This document shows positions 50,620 to 57,919 of a stretch of DNA of 64,000 nucleotides, piece by piece (the stretch's first letter is position 1; each line of letters opens with the position of its first letter). The DNA is taken from NCBI RefSeq assembly GCF_039729195.1, contig NZ_CP155796.1, forward strand, positions 310,001 through 374,000, read 5' to 3'. The position numbers and the translations under genes are program-made. Below the pieces are notes generated by a model that saw nothing but the letters and a program-made list of their open reading frames with translations, was not told where the DNA came from and searched no databases. This stretch comes from Mycobacterium sp. DL. GTDB taxonomy: Bacteria > Actinomycetota > Actinomycetes > Mycobacteriales > Mycobacteriaceae.

Positions 50620-50635
50620 CTTACTCCAGAGTAAG
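50620..50635. promoter_or_regulatory. Palindrome between fabG4 and fadA2 (candidate TetR operator)
   Basis: CTTACTC-ca-GAGTAAG, perfect 7-bp arms with a 2-bp spacer, in the divergent region. A related GTTAC/GTAAC palindrome lies upstream of fadE5 (55301-55318). Likely the operator of a local regulator, perhaps the TetR encoded at 47538. Confidence 0.55.
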
Positions 50636-50693
50636 AACCGTGGGTAGTATGACTCTCGACACCCAATGATCCTCGCGACGCCGGGAGGCAGAC

Positions 50694-51995
50694 GTGGCAG
50701 ACAACAACACACCCCGCCGAGTAGCGATTCTCGGCGGCAATCGGATTCCCTTCGCGCGCTCCGACGGCGCGTATGCGAACGCCTCCAACCAGGACATGTT
50801 CACCGCCGTGCTCGACGGCCTGGCTGACCGCTTCAACCTGAAGGGCGAAAAGCTCGACGCGGTGATCGGCGGCGCGGTGCTCAAGCACAGCCGGGACTTC
50901 AACCTGATGCGCGAATGCGTGCTGGGCAGCGGGCTCTCGTCCTACACCCCGGCATTCGACCTGCAGCAGGCGTGCGGCACCGGCCTGCAGTCGGCCATCG
51001 CCGCTGCTGACGGCATCGCGCTGGGCCGCTACGAGGTGGCCGCCGCGGGCGGTGTGGACACCGCTTCGGACGCCCCGATCGCGTTCGGCGACGACTTCCG
51101 CCGGGTGCTGCTGGGACTCCGGCGGGCCAAGTCGAACGTCGATCGCCTGAAGCTGGTCGGCAAGCTGCCCGCCGCCCTGGGCGTCGAGATCCCGGTCAAC
51201 AGCGAGCCGCGCACCGGGATGTCGATGGGCGAGCACGCCGCCGTCACCGCCAAGGAGATGGGCGTCAAACGCGTCGACCAGGACGCACTGGCCGCCGCCA
51301 GCCACAAGAACATGGCTGCGGCCTACGACCGCGGCTTCTTCGACGACCTGGTCTCGCCATTCCTCGGTCTCTACCGGGACAACAACCTGCGCGCCGACTC
51401 CTCGACCGAGAAATTGGCCAAGCTCAAGCCCGTGTTCGGGGTGCGCAACGGCGACGCAACGATGACAGCAGGCAACTCGACGCCACTGACCGACGGTGCG
51501 TCGGTGGCACTGCTGTCCAGCGAGGAGTGGGCCGCCGAACGCTCGATCCCGGTGCTGGCGTACTTCGTCGACGGTGAGACCGCGGCGGTGGACTACGTGA
51601 ACGGCCGCGACGGGTTGCTGATGGCCCCCACCTACGCGGTGCCGCGGCTGCTGTCCCGCAACGGGCTGACACTGCAGGATTTCGACTTCTACGAGATCCA
51701 CGAGGCCTTCGCCTCGGTGGTGCTGGCCACGTTGGCGGCCTGGGAGTCCGAGGAGTACTGCAAGGAGCGCCTGGGCCTGGACGGGGCGCTCGGCTCCATC
51801 GACAGGTCCAAGCTCAACGTCAACGGTTCGTCGCTGGCAGCGGGGCACCCGTTCGCCGCGACCGGCGGGCGGATCGTCGCGCAGTTGGCCAAGCAACTGG
51901 CCGAGAAGAAGGCCGCCACCGGGCAACCTGCGCGCGGTCTCATCTCGGTCTGCGCCGCAGGTGGACAGGGTGTGACCGCCATCCTCGAGGCCTGA
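50694..51995 (+). CDS. fadA2: Acetyl-CoA acetyltransferase / thiolase FadA2
   Basis: A 433-residue thiolase. Nucleophile Cys94 in [11 protein letters not shown], then His in [11 protein letters not shown] near 386 and the second Cys in SVCAAGGQG near 419. It cleaves 3-ketoacyl-CoA or condenses acetyl-CoA. Position matches Rv0243 (440 aa). GTG start with a GGGAGG ribosome site. Next to it run fabG4, htdX and fadE5, a near-complete acyl chain reduction/oxidation set. Confidence 0.93.
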   Translation: MADNNTPRRVAILGGNRIPFARSDGAYANASNQDMFTAVLDGLADRFNLKGEKLDAVIGGAVLKHSRDFNLMRECVLGSGLSSYTPAFDLQQACGTGLQSAIAAADGIALGRYEVAAAGGVDTASDAPIAFGDDFRRVLLGLRRAKSNVDRLKLVGKLPAALGVEIPVNSEPRTGMSMGEHAAVTAKEMGVKRVDQDALAAASHKNMAAAYDRGFFDDLVSPFLGLYRDNNLRADSSTEKLAKLKPVFGVRNGDATMTAGNSTPLTDGASVALLSSEEWAAERSIPVLAYFVDGETAAVDYVNGRDGLLMAPTYAVPRLLSRNGLTLQDFDFYEIHEAFASVVLATLAAWESEEYCKERLGLDGALGSIDRSKLNVNGSSLAAGHPFAATGGRIVAQLAKQLAEKKAATGQPARGLISVCAAGGQGVTAILEA

Positions 51996-52055
51996 GAAAA
52001 AAGATTGCCGGCAGCTGTAACGCCCGCCGGTGAGCGATCGATACATGGGATAGCT

Positions 52056-52104
52056 CCGTGTTGCCGTCTGACCCCCCGACCCGACGGCAACACGGGGCAT
52101 TTTC
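52056..52104 (+). terminator. Rho-independent-type terminator after fadA2
   Basis: CCGTGTTGCCGTC (52056-52068) and GACGGCAACACGG (52083-52095) make a perfect 13-bp stem with a 14-nt loop, followed by a short T-rich tract (GGCATTTT). It is 60 bp past fadA2 and just upstream of the oxidoreductase gene. Confidence 0.75.
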
Positions 52105-52127
52105 ATGTCGGGGCTACTGTTCAGCCC

Positions 52128-53054
52128 ATGCAGATCAGCATGTTCGGACAGCTCAGCGGAGCCGGCAGCGAGTCGCCGATCGAGGCGACCATCACCAACC
52201 TGGCGCAATTGCGCGACGAGGGCTTCCGCAGGGTGTGGATGAGCCAACTGCCCTACGAGCCCGACCTTCTCACAGTGTTGGCGGTGGCGCTGCGTGAGGT
52301 CGACACCATCGAGGCGGCCAGCGGCGTCGTCCCGATCCAGAACCAGCACCCCATGCAGATGGCGCAACGCGCGCTGACCGTCAGTCTGGCCTCGGGGGGC
52401 CGGTTCACCCTCGGCCTCGGCATGACCCATGCCGCGGTCACCGAGGGAATGTGGGGCATCCCCTGGGACAAACCAGTGCGGCGGCTCAACGAGTATCTCG
52501 ACGGCCTGCTCCCGTTGCTGGCGGGCGAACCCGCCGACGCGGCGGGGGAGACGGTCACCACCCGCGGCGCCCTGATGATCGCCGGCGCGCCGCGGCCGGA
52601 CGTGTACATCGCGGCGCTGGGTCCACAGCTGCTGCGCCTGGCCGGTCGCCGTACCGCGGGCACCTGCACGTGGATGACGGGGCCGGCCACCCTCGGCGGT
52701 CACGTCAGCCCGACGCTGCGGCAGGCGGCGGCCGATGCGGGCCGGGCCGAAGGCTCGGTGCGCGTGGTGGCGGCGCTTCCGGTGGCCGTCACCGACGACG
52801 TCGACGGGGCCCGCAAGCAGGCGGCCGAACAGTTCGCGATGTACGGGTCGTTGCCGTCCTATCGCGCGATGCTCGACCGCGAGGGTTACGCGGGGCCGGA
52901 GGACGCCGCGATCATCGGAGACGAGCAGACGGTGGCTCAGCGGCTCGACGAGCTGGCTGCCTCCGGGGTCGACGAGTTCGTCGGAGCGCCCTTTGATGCG
53001 TCGGTCGAGGGACGTGCGCGGACCCGGGCGCTGATCCGCTCGAAGGAGAGCTGA
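52128..53054 (+). CDS. F420-dependent LLM-class oxidoreductase
   Basis: A 308-residue luciferase-like monooxygenase-fold enzyme: QISMFGQLSGAG start, a central GGRFTLGLGMTH with the glycine-rich phosphate-binding region, and GAPRPDVYIAALGPQLLRLAG. Actinobacterial members use F420H2 or FMN for hydride transfer to various substrates. It is downstream of fadA2 behind a strong terminator, so expression may be separate. Substrate unknown. The ATG at 52128 is the first Met of the conserved domain. Confidence 0.83.
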   Translation: MQISMFGQLSGAGSESPIEATITNLAQLRDEGFRRVWMSQLPYEPDLLTVLAVALREVDTIEAASGVVPIQNQHPMQMAQRALTVSLASGGRFTLGLGMTHAAVTEGMWGIPWDKPVRRLNEYLDGLLPLLAGEPADAAGETVTTRGALMIAGAPRPDVYIAALGPQLLRLAGRRTAGTCTWMTGPATLGGHVSPTLRQAAADAGRAEGSVRVVAALPVAVTDDVDGARKQAAEQFAMYGSLPSYRAMLDREGYAGPEDAAIIGDEQTVAQRLDELAASGVDEFVGAPFDASVEGRARTRALIRSKES

Positions 53055-53075
53055 TCGGGTTCGAAATCGGGCTGG

Positions 53076-53091
53076 TGTGACATCGATCACA
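53076..53091. promoter_or_regulatory. Crp-like palindrome upstream of the structured RNA candidate
   Basis: TGTGA-catcga-TCACA, a perfect TGTGA-N6-TCACA palindrome. It ends 5 nt before a TACGAT -10 box at 53096-53101. Binding is inferred only. Confidence 0.6.
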
Positions 53092-53095
53092 AGCG

Positions 53096-53101
53096 TACGA
53101 T
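53096..53101 (+). promoter_or_regulatory. -10 box for the structured RNA candidate
   Basis: TACGAT, a TANNNT hexamer, predicts transcription from about 53108, a few bases before the closing stem begins at 53114. No matching -35 was seen. Confidence 0.4.
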
Positions 53102-53107
53102 CGATCT

Positions 53108-53260
53108 CACGACGGGTTCGGGAGTGACTGTTCCAAAGAGCCGGCAAGGGATGAAAGCCGGACGCGCGAGAACCAATGAGACGCGCCCACTAGTCCTCCC
53201 GAACCCGCCCTTATGTCCGGGGCGCTTCCCGTAAGCCTCCGCGGTCAGCCCGCGGCCACG
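53108..53260 (+). ncRNA. Candidate structured small RNA (positional match to M. tuberculosis F6/SfdS)
   Basis: The 363-bp gap between the LLM gene and fadE5 holds no coding sequence but a strongly paired RNA. GGGTTCGGGAG (53114-53124) pairs perfectly with CTCCCGAACCC (53196-53206). Inside are two hairpins, CCGGC/GCCGG (53141-53161) and GCGCG/CGCGC (53164-53186). A further hairpin CCGCGG/CCGCGG follows at 53239-53255. In M. tuberculosis the fadA2-fadE5 interval encodes the sRNA F6 (SfdS). Sequence identity could not be checked, and no SigF-type promoter was seen, so the name is not assigned. Confidence 0.45.
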
Positions 53261-53370
53261 AACTCGACCGAGACATCCACGTTCTGCAGACGGTTACTCG
53301 CACTTCTCCTGCACAAGGTGGATACGTCGGCGTGCGTCCTCCCCGCCCGGTCACCTTGCCCGCCAACACA

Positions 53371-53401
53371 AGACGCCCCCGGGAAGAGTCCGGGGGCGTC
53401 T
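53371..53401 (-). terminator. Terminator downstream of fadE5
   Basis: AGACGCCCCCGG and CCGGGGGCGTCT form a perfect 12-bp stem with a 7-nt loop, 17 bp past the fadE5 stop on the minus strand. Confidence 0.75.
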
Positions 53402-53417
53402 GGTGGGCGGAGCGGCT

Positions 53418-55253
53418 TTAGAAGGCCGCCTCGTCCAGTTCCATGACGTCGTTGTCGAGGTTTTCGACGATCGAGCGTGTGCTGGTGAGCAGCGGCAGGA
53501 AGTTCTTCGCGAAGAAGGACGCCACCGCGACCTTGCCCTCGTAGAACGCCCGGTCGTCACCGGTGGCGCCGGCGTCGAGCTTCTCGATCGCCACGGCCGC
53601 CTGCTGCTGCAGCAGCCAGCCGATGACCAGGTCGCCGACGCTCATCAGGAAGCGCACCGAACCCAGACCCACCTTGTAGATGCTCTGCGGGTCTTCCTGG
53701 GAGGCCATCAGGTAGCCGGTCAGCGACGCGGCCATGCCCTGGACGTCTTCCAGTGCGGTCGCCAGCAGGGCACGTTCGGCCTTGAGGCGCCCGTTTCCGG
53801 CTTCGTTCTTGACGAACTGCTCGATCTGCCCGGCGACGTGCGCCAGCGCGACGCCCTTGTCACGGACGATCTTGCGGAAGAAGAAGTCCTGCGCCTGGAT
53901 GGCCGTGGTGCCCTCATAGAGCGAGTCGATCTTCGCGTCGCGGATGTACTGCTCGATGGGGTAGTCCTGCAGGAAGCCCGAGCCGCCGAAGGTCTGCAGG
54001 CTCTCGGTGAGCTTGGCGTAGGCCTGCTCGGAGCCCACTCCCTTGACGATCGGCAGCAGCAGATCGTTGACCTTGACCGCCAGGTCGGCGTCGATTCCGT
54101 GCACCGCCTGGGCCACGGCCGCGTCCTGGTGGGTCGCGGTGAACAGGTACAGCGCGCGCAGGCCCTCGGCATACGCCTTCTGGGTCATCAGCGAGCGGCG
54201 CACATCGGGGTGGTGCGTGATCGACACGCGCGGCGCGGTCTTGTCGGTCATCTGGGTCAGGTCGGCACCCTGAACGCGGGTCTTGGCGTACTCCAGTGCG
54301 TTGAGGTAGCCGGTGGACAGTGTGGCGATCGCCTTGGTGCCCACCATCATTCGAGCCTGCTCGATGACATCGAACATCTGCGCGATGCCTTCGTGCACCT
54401 CGCCGACCAGCCAGCCCTTCGCGGGGACGTCGTGCTGGCCGAGGGAGAGCTCGCACGTCGTGGAGATCTTCAGGCCCATCTTGTGCTCGACGTTGGTGAC
54501 GTACACACCGTTGCGCTCGCCGGGTGCGCCGGTCTCGGGGTCGAAGAGGAACTTCGGCACGAAGAACAGCGACAGACCCTTGGTGCCGGGGCCGGCGCCC
54601 TCGGGGCGGGCCAGCACCAGATGCATGATGTTCTCGAACAGGTCATCGGAATCGGCCGAGGTGATGAAGCGCTTCACGCCGTCGATGTGCCACGAGCCGT
54701 CGGACTGCTGCACGGCCTTGGTGCGTCCGGCGCCGACATCGGAACCGGCGTCCGGCTCGGTCAGCACCATGGTCGAGCCCCAGCCACGCTCGGCGGCCAG
54801 CAGGGCCCACTTCTTCTGCTCTTCGGTTCCGAGGTGGTAGAAGATGTCGGCGAAGCCGGCGCCCATCGCGTACATGTAGACCGCCGGGTTGGCGCCCAGG
54901 ATGTGTTCCTGCAACGCCCAGGACAGCGCGCGGGGCATCGGCATGCCACCGAGTTCCTCGGCGATGCCGAGCTTGTCCCAGCCGCCGTCGATGACAACGC
55001 GCACCGACTTCTTGAAAGCCTCCGGCAGCGTGACGCTGTGGGTCTTCGGGTCGAATACCGGGGGGTTGCGGTCGCCCTCGGCGAACGATTCGGCCACCGG
55101 GCCCTCGGCCAGGCGCGCCATCTCGCTCAGCATCTCGACGGCGGTGTCGACGTCCAGGTCGGTGAACTCGCCCTGACCCATCGCCTTGTCGACTTCGAGA
55201 ACCTCGAACAGGTTGAATACCTGGTCACGGACATTGCTCTTGTAGTGGCCCAC
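53418..55253 (-). CDS. fadE5: Acyl-CoA dehydrogenase FadE5
   Basis: A 611-residue FadE5, same architecture as the paralog at 16163-17998 and beginning [17 protein letters not shown]. The catalytic Glu447 sits in YEGTTAIQ. It oxidises medium- to long-chain acyl-CoA in beta-oxidation. It matches Rv0244c in the fadA2-fadE5 arrangement. Upstream lie a palindrome (55301-55318) and a long hairpin; downstream is a strong terminator. Confidence 0.95.
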   Translation of the reverse strand: MGHYKSNVRDQVFNLFEVLEVDKAMGQGEFTDLDVDTAVEMLSEMARLAEGPVAESFAEGDRNPPVFDPKTHSVTLPEAFKKSVRVVIDGGWDKLGIAEELGGMPMPRALSWALQEHILGANPAVYMYAMGAGFADIFYHLGTEEQKKWALLAAERGWGSTMVLTEPDAGSDVGAGRTKAVQQSDGSWHIDGVKRFITSADSDDLFENIMHLVLARPEGAGPGTKGLSLFFVPKFLFDPETGAPGERNGVYVTNVEHKMGLKISTTCELSLGQHDVPAKGWLVGEVHEGIAQMFDVIEQARMMVGTKAIATLSTGYLNALEYAKTRVQGADLTQMTDKTAPRVSITHHPDVRRSLMTQKAYAEGLRALYLFTATHQDAAVAQAVHGIDADLAVKVNDLLLPIVKGVGSEQAYAKLTESLQTFGGSGFLQDYPIEQYIRDAKIDSLYEGTTAIQAQDFFFRKIVRDKGVALAHVAGQIEQFVKNEAGNGRLKAERALLATALEDVQGMAASLTGYLMASQEDPQSIYKVGLGSVRFLMSVGDLVIGWLLQQQAAVAIEKLDAGATGDDRAFYEGKVAVASFFAKNFLPLLTSTRSIVENLDNDVMELDEAAF

Positions 55254-55300
55254 GGTTCCTCCTCAATGAGAACGCCACATGCGGTTGGGTACTCGGGACA

Positions 55301-55318
55301 AGTTACCCACCAGTAACT
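55301..55318. promoter_or_regulatory. Palindrome upstream of fadE5
   Basis: AGTTAC-ccacca-GTAACT, perfect 6-bp arms, 48 bp upstream of the fadE5 start. A GAGTAAC follows at 55337. The pattern recalls the CTTACTC/GAGTAAG palindrome at the fabG4/fadA2 promoters, suggesting a common regulator. Confidence 0.45.
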
Positions 55319-55368
55319 GCGACCGACTATACCGCTGAGTAACTTCAACGCAAAGCAAGTGTGAGCAA

Positions 55369-55412
55369 TTTCCGGGCACCGACCAACCCAGCGGTTGGGT
55401 GAGGCCCGGAAA
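55369..55412. repeat. Nested stem-loop in the fadE5/dehydrogenase divergent region
   Basis: TTTCCGGGC and GCCCGGAAA (perfect 9-bp arms) enclose a second stem CCAACC/GGTTGG. A 10-bp direct copy of GCGGTTGGGT occurs at 55281-55290 and 55391-55400. It may be an operator cluster or a leader structure. Confidence 0.45.
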
Positions 55413-55451
55413 GTGTCGCTCTTCTGCCGTTGATCAGGCATTTCCGCGGGC

Positions 55452-55467
55452 TGTGATGATGGTCACG
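55452..55467. promoter_or_regulatory. Crp-like palindrome upstream of the DapB-like gene
   Basis: TGTGATGATGGTCACG: matches TGTGA-N6-TCACA except the last base. It ends 22 bp before the GTG start, overlapping the promoter. Confidence 0.45.
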
Positions 55468-55477
55468 TCAGGGCGGT

Positions 55478-55483
55478 TAGGGT
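55478..55483 (+). promoter_or_regulatory. -10 box of the DapB-like gene
   Basis: TAGGGT, 6 nt before the GTG start at 55490, the leaderless pattern seen also at lipC. Confidence 0.5.
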
Positions 55484-55489
55484 GGTCGG

Positions 55490-56584
55490 GTGCAGACGGA
55501 TATCGGGGTCGCAGTGTGGGGAACCGGCAACATGGGAGCGACCTCGATCAGGTCGGTGACTGCGTTTCCCGGGCTGCGGTTGACGGGCGTCATCACGTCG
55601 TCTCAGGAGAAGGTCGGTAAGGACGCGGCGACGTTCGCCGGACTCGACTCCGACACCGGGATCGCCGCATCCACCGATATCGACGCGGTTCTGGCGGGCT
55701 GCGACGCCGTCGCCTACATGGCATCCGGCGACATCCGCCCGGACGAGGCCGTCGCCGACATCGAACGATGCCTGCGGGCCGGTTCGCACGTCGTCACCCC
55801 GTCGCTGTACTCGCTCTACGACCCGCGCTCCGCGCCGCCGGAATGGGTGCAACGCCTCACCGCGGCCGCCGAAGAGGGCGGGGTGACGCTGCTCGTCAGC
55901 GGCGTCGACCCGGGCTGGGGCAACGATGCGCTGGCGGTGACCGCCGCGGGACTGTGCACCAGGATCAAATCGATCCACTGCCAGGAGATCTTCGACTACT
56001 CGACCTATGACCAGCCCTACGCGGTGAAGGTCTCGTGTGGATTCGGAGGTTCGATGGATGAGATCCCGATGATGCTGCTGCCGTCCATCCCGACGATGGT
56101 CTGGGGCGGCAACCTGCGCCTCATCGGCCGCGGTCTCGGGCTCGAGATCGACGACATCACCGAGGACGTCCAGCGCCGCCCGCTCGAGGAGTCCGTCGAC
56201 ACCGTGATGGGTCGCTTCGAGAAGGGCACCCAGGGTGCCTTCTGGCTCAAGGTCATCGGGTGGTCCGGTGGCCGGGAACGCATCGTCATCGACCACATCA
56301 CCCGGATCCACGAGTCCTGCGCGCCCGATTGGCCCTACCCCGACGAGGGTGTCGGCGACCACCGGGTGATCATCGACGGCGACCCGCAGCTGACCCTCGT
56401 CAGCCGGGCCGACGTGCCGGGGGGCACCCGGGCCGACGGCGGCAACACCACCGCGGCCAACCGTCTGCTCGGCGCCATCAGCTGGCTGGCCGCCCAGAAG
56501 CCCGGAATCTACGACGGACTCGATGTGCCCCTGCATCCGCCACTGCCTGCGGAGGTCGAGGCGACGCGCTGGTCGGACGACTGA
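55490..56584 (+). CDS. DapB-like NAD(P)-dependent dehydrogenase
   Basis: A 364-residue protein with an N-terminal Rossmann domain, GVAVWGTGNMGATSI (about residues 5-19), and a C-terminal domain resembling dihydrodipicolinate reductase/2,4-diaminopentanoate dehydrogenase family members (VNSGVDPGWGNDAL-type; here LLVSGVDPGWGNDALAV). It lacks an obvious DapB lysine-pathway signature and is probably a mycobacterial dehydrogenase of unknown substrate. The Crp-like site and -10 box upstream suggest catabolite-type control. Confidence 0.72.
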   Translation: MQTDIGVAVWGTGNMGATSIRSVTAFPGLRLTGVITSSQEKVGKDAATFAGLDSDTGIAASTDIDAVLAGCDAVAYMASGDIRPDEAVADIERCLRAGSHVVTPSLYSLYDPRSAPPEWVQRLTAAAEEGGVTLLVSGVDPGWGNDALAVTAAGLCTRIKSIHCQEIFDYSTYDQPYAVKVSCGFGGSMDEIPMMLLPSIPTMVWGGNLRLIGRGLGLEIDDITEDVQRRPLEESVDTVMGRFEKGTQGAFWLKVIGWSGGRERIVIDHITRIHESCAPDWPYPDEGVGDHRVIIDGDPQLTLVSRADVPGGTRADGGNTTAANRLLGAISWLAAQKPGIYDGLDVPLHPPLPAEVEATRWSDD

Positions 56585-57376
56585 TCAGCGCCCGGCGAGC
56601 CGCTTGTTGACCAGCCGGGTGATCCACGCCGGTGAGAAGCGGGCCCCCAGAGCCAGGACCTTCGCCTGAGTGCCCACCGCAAAATGCACCTGCGAGATGG
56701 CTCGGCGCGGCCATGTGGGCTGCACCGCCGCGAGGATGTCGTCCGCGATGTCCTGCGCGCTGAGGCGGATTCCCAATGACGTTGTGGTGCCGGTCTTCAC
56801 GTCGCGGGTCATCGCCGTCTGAACGTAGAGCGGCCACATGTCGATGACGCGGATGTCGTGATCGCCCCACTCGAGATTGAGCGCCTCGGTGATCGCCCTG
56901 ACGTAGAACTTGGTCGCGCTGTAGTTCGCGAGCTCGGCCTGCCCGTAGATCGCCGAGGCCGACGCGAGGTTGACGACCACAGCGCCCGGAGTGGTCTTGA
57001 GGAACGGAAACGCCCCGTGCAGTCCGTTGACCACGCCCTTGATGTTGACCTCGATCTCCCGGTGGTGCACCGCGATCGGGATCTCCTCGAAGTGCCCGGC
57101 GTTGAGCAGTCCGGCGTTGTTGATCAGCACGTCGAGTTGGCCGCCGCCGGCCGTGACGAACTCGGACAACCGCAGGGACACCTCGTCGGCGTCGGTGACG
57201 TCGAGGTGCCCGAAGACCCCGGCGCCGCCGACCGCGGTGATGTCCGCGGCCAGTAGCTGCAGTCCCGACTCGTCGATGTCGTAGCCGCCCACGAAGTAGC
57301 CGTTCCGCGCGAACAGCAGGGCCGTCGCGCGGCCGATACCCGTCGCCGCTCCGGTGATGAACACCGTCTTCGTCAT
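56585..57376 (-). CDS. Short-chain dehydrogenase/reductase
   Basis: A 263-residue classical SDR: TGAATGIGRATALLF, LINNAGLLNAG and the catalytic YSATKFYVRAI (YxxxK). Converges with the DapB-like gene, with no gap. The ATG at 57376 is chosen by the family start; the extension upstream overlaps the TspO gene. The TspO gene stops 8 bp upstream, so they are co-transcribed. Substrate unknown. Confidence 0.85.
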   Translation of the reverse strand: MTKTVFITGAATGIGRATALLFARNGYFVGGYDIDESGLQLLAADITAVGGAGVFGHLDVTDADEVSLRLSEFVTAGGGQLDVLINNAGLLNAGHFEEIPIAVHHREIEVNIKGVVNGLHGAFPFLKTTPGAVVVNLASASAIYGQAELANYSATKFYVRAITEALNLEWGDHDIRVIDMWPLYVQTAMTRDVKTGTTTSLGIRLSAQDIADDILAAVQPTWPRRAISQVHFAVGTQAKVLALGARFSPAWITRLVNKRLAGR

Positions 57377-57384
57377 TGGTCTCC

Positions 57385-57879
57385 TCAGTTGTTCAGCTGC
57401 CACACCGCGAAGTTCAGGCACCAGGCGAACACCGACCATGCCAGATAGGGCAGGAGCATGGCCCCGGCGACCGCGCTACGCCGCCAGAACAGCACGATCG
57501 TGGCGATGAGTACGAGCAACAGTGCGCCGAGTTCGAAGAACGCGATGCCGCGCCACCCGAGGCCGAAGAACAGCGGCGTCCACGCAGCGTTGAGGACCAA
57601 CTGAACGGCGTACAGCGTCAACGCGCGCCGGGTATCGGGTGACGGCCCGGTACGCCAGACGAGCCAGGCCGCGACGGCCATCAGGAGATAGAGAAGTGTC
57701 CAGGTCGGCCCGAAAACCCAGGACGGGGGCGCGAAGCCGGGCTGTTCGAGGCGGCCGTAGTCCTCGGCGGCGCTGGTGGTCGCCAATCCGCCCAGCGCCG
57801 AGGCGGCGACCACTGCGAGCACCGACACTGCCAGGGCCACCAGGGACCTAGGACGCGCGCGTGAGGTTTCGGCCACCAT
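57385..57879 (-). CDS. TspO/MBR family membrane protein
   Basis: A 164-residue five-helix protein of the tryptophan-rich sensory protein (TspO) family: PGFAPPSWVFGPTWTLLYLLMA, WRTGPSPDTRRAL, LNAAWTPLFFGL and AWCLNFAVWQLN (motifs shortened). TspO proteins bind tetrapyrroles or steroids in the membrane. The ATG at 57879 begins the first helix. It precedes the SDR gene and follows the PKS gene end by 40 bp. Confidence 0.85.
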   Translation of the reverse strand: MVAETSRARPRSLVALAVSVLAVVAASALGGLATTSAAEDYGRLEQPGFAPPSWVFGPTWTLLYLLMAVAAWLVWRTGPSPDTRRALTLYAVQLVLNAAWTPLFFGLGWRGIAFFELGALLLVLIATIVLFWRRSAVAGAMLLPYLAWSVFAWCLNFAVWQLNN

Positions 57880-57919
57880 GGTTCGGCAGGCTACCGCAGC
57901 ACGCGGTCGCCGAATCTGG

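Noticed and set aside
50613..53147. An 844-codon open frame on the minus strand opposite fadA2 and the LLM gene
   Set aside because: Typical high-GC antisense shadow; the peptide is low-complexity Arg/Gly/His and no domain is seen, while the plus-strand genes have clear motifs.
53114..53206. The structured RNA as a known riboswitch (SAM-IV, cobalamin, ydaO, M-box)
   Set aside because: None of the core motifs I know for these classes is present, and no gene start follows on the same strand.
53403..55316. A 637-codon plus-strand frame opposite fadE5, and a similar one opposite the first FadE5 paralog (16112-18025)
   Set aside because: Mirror frames appear in both paralogs only because the coding strand is conserved; no independent motif.
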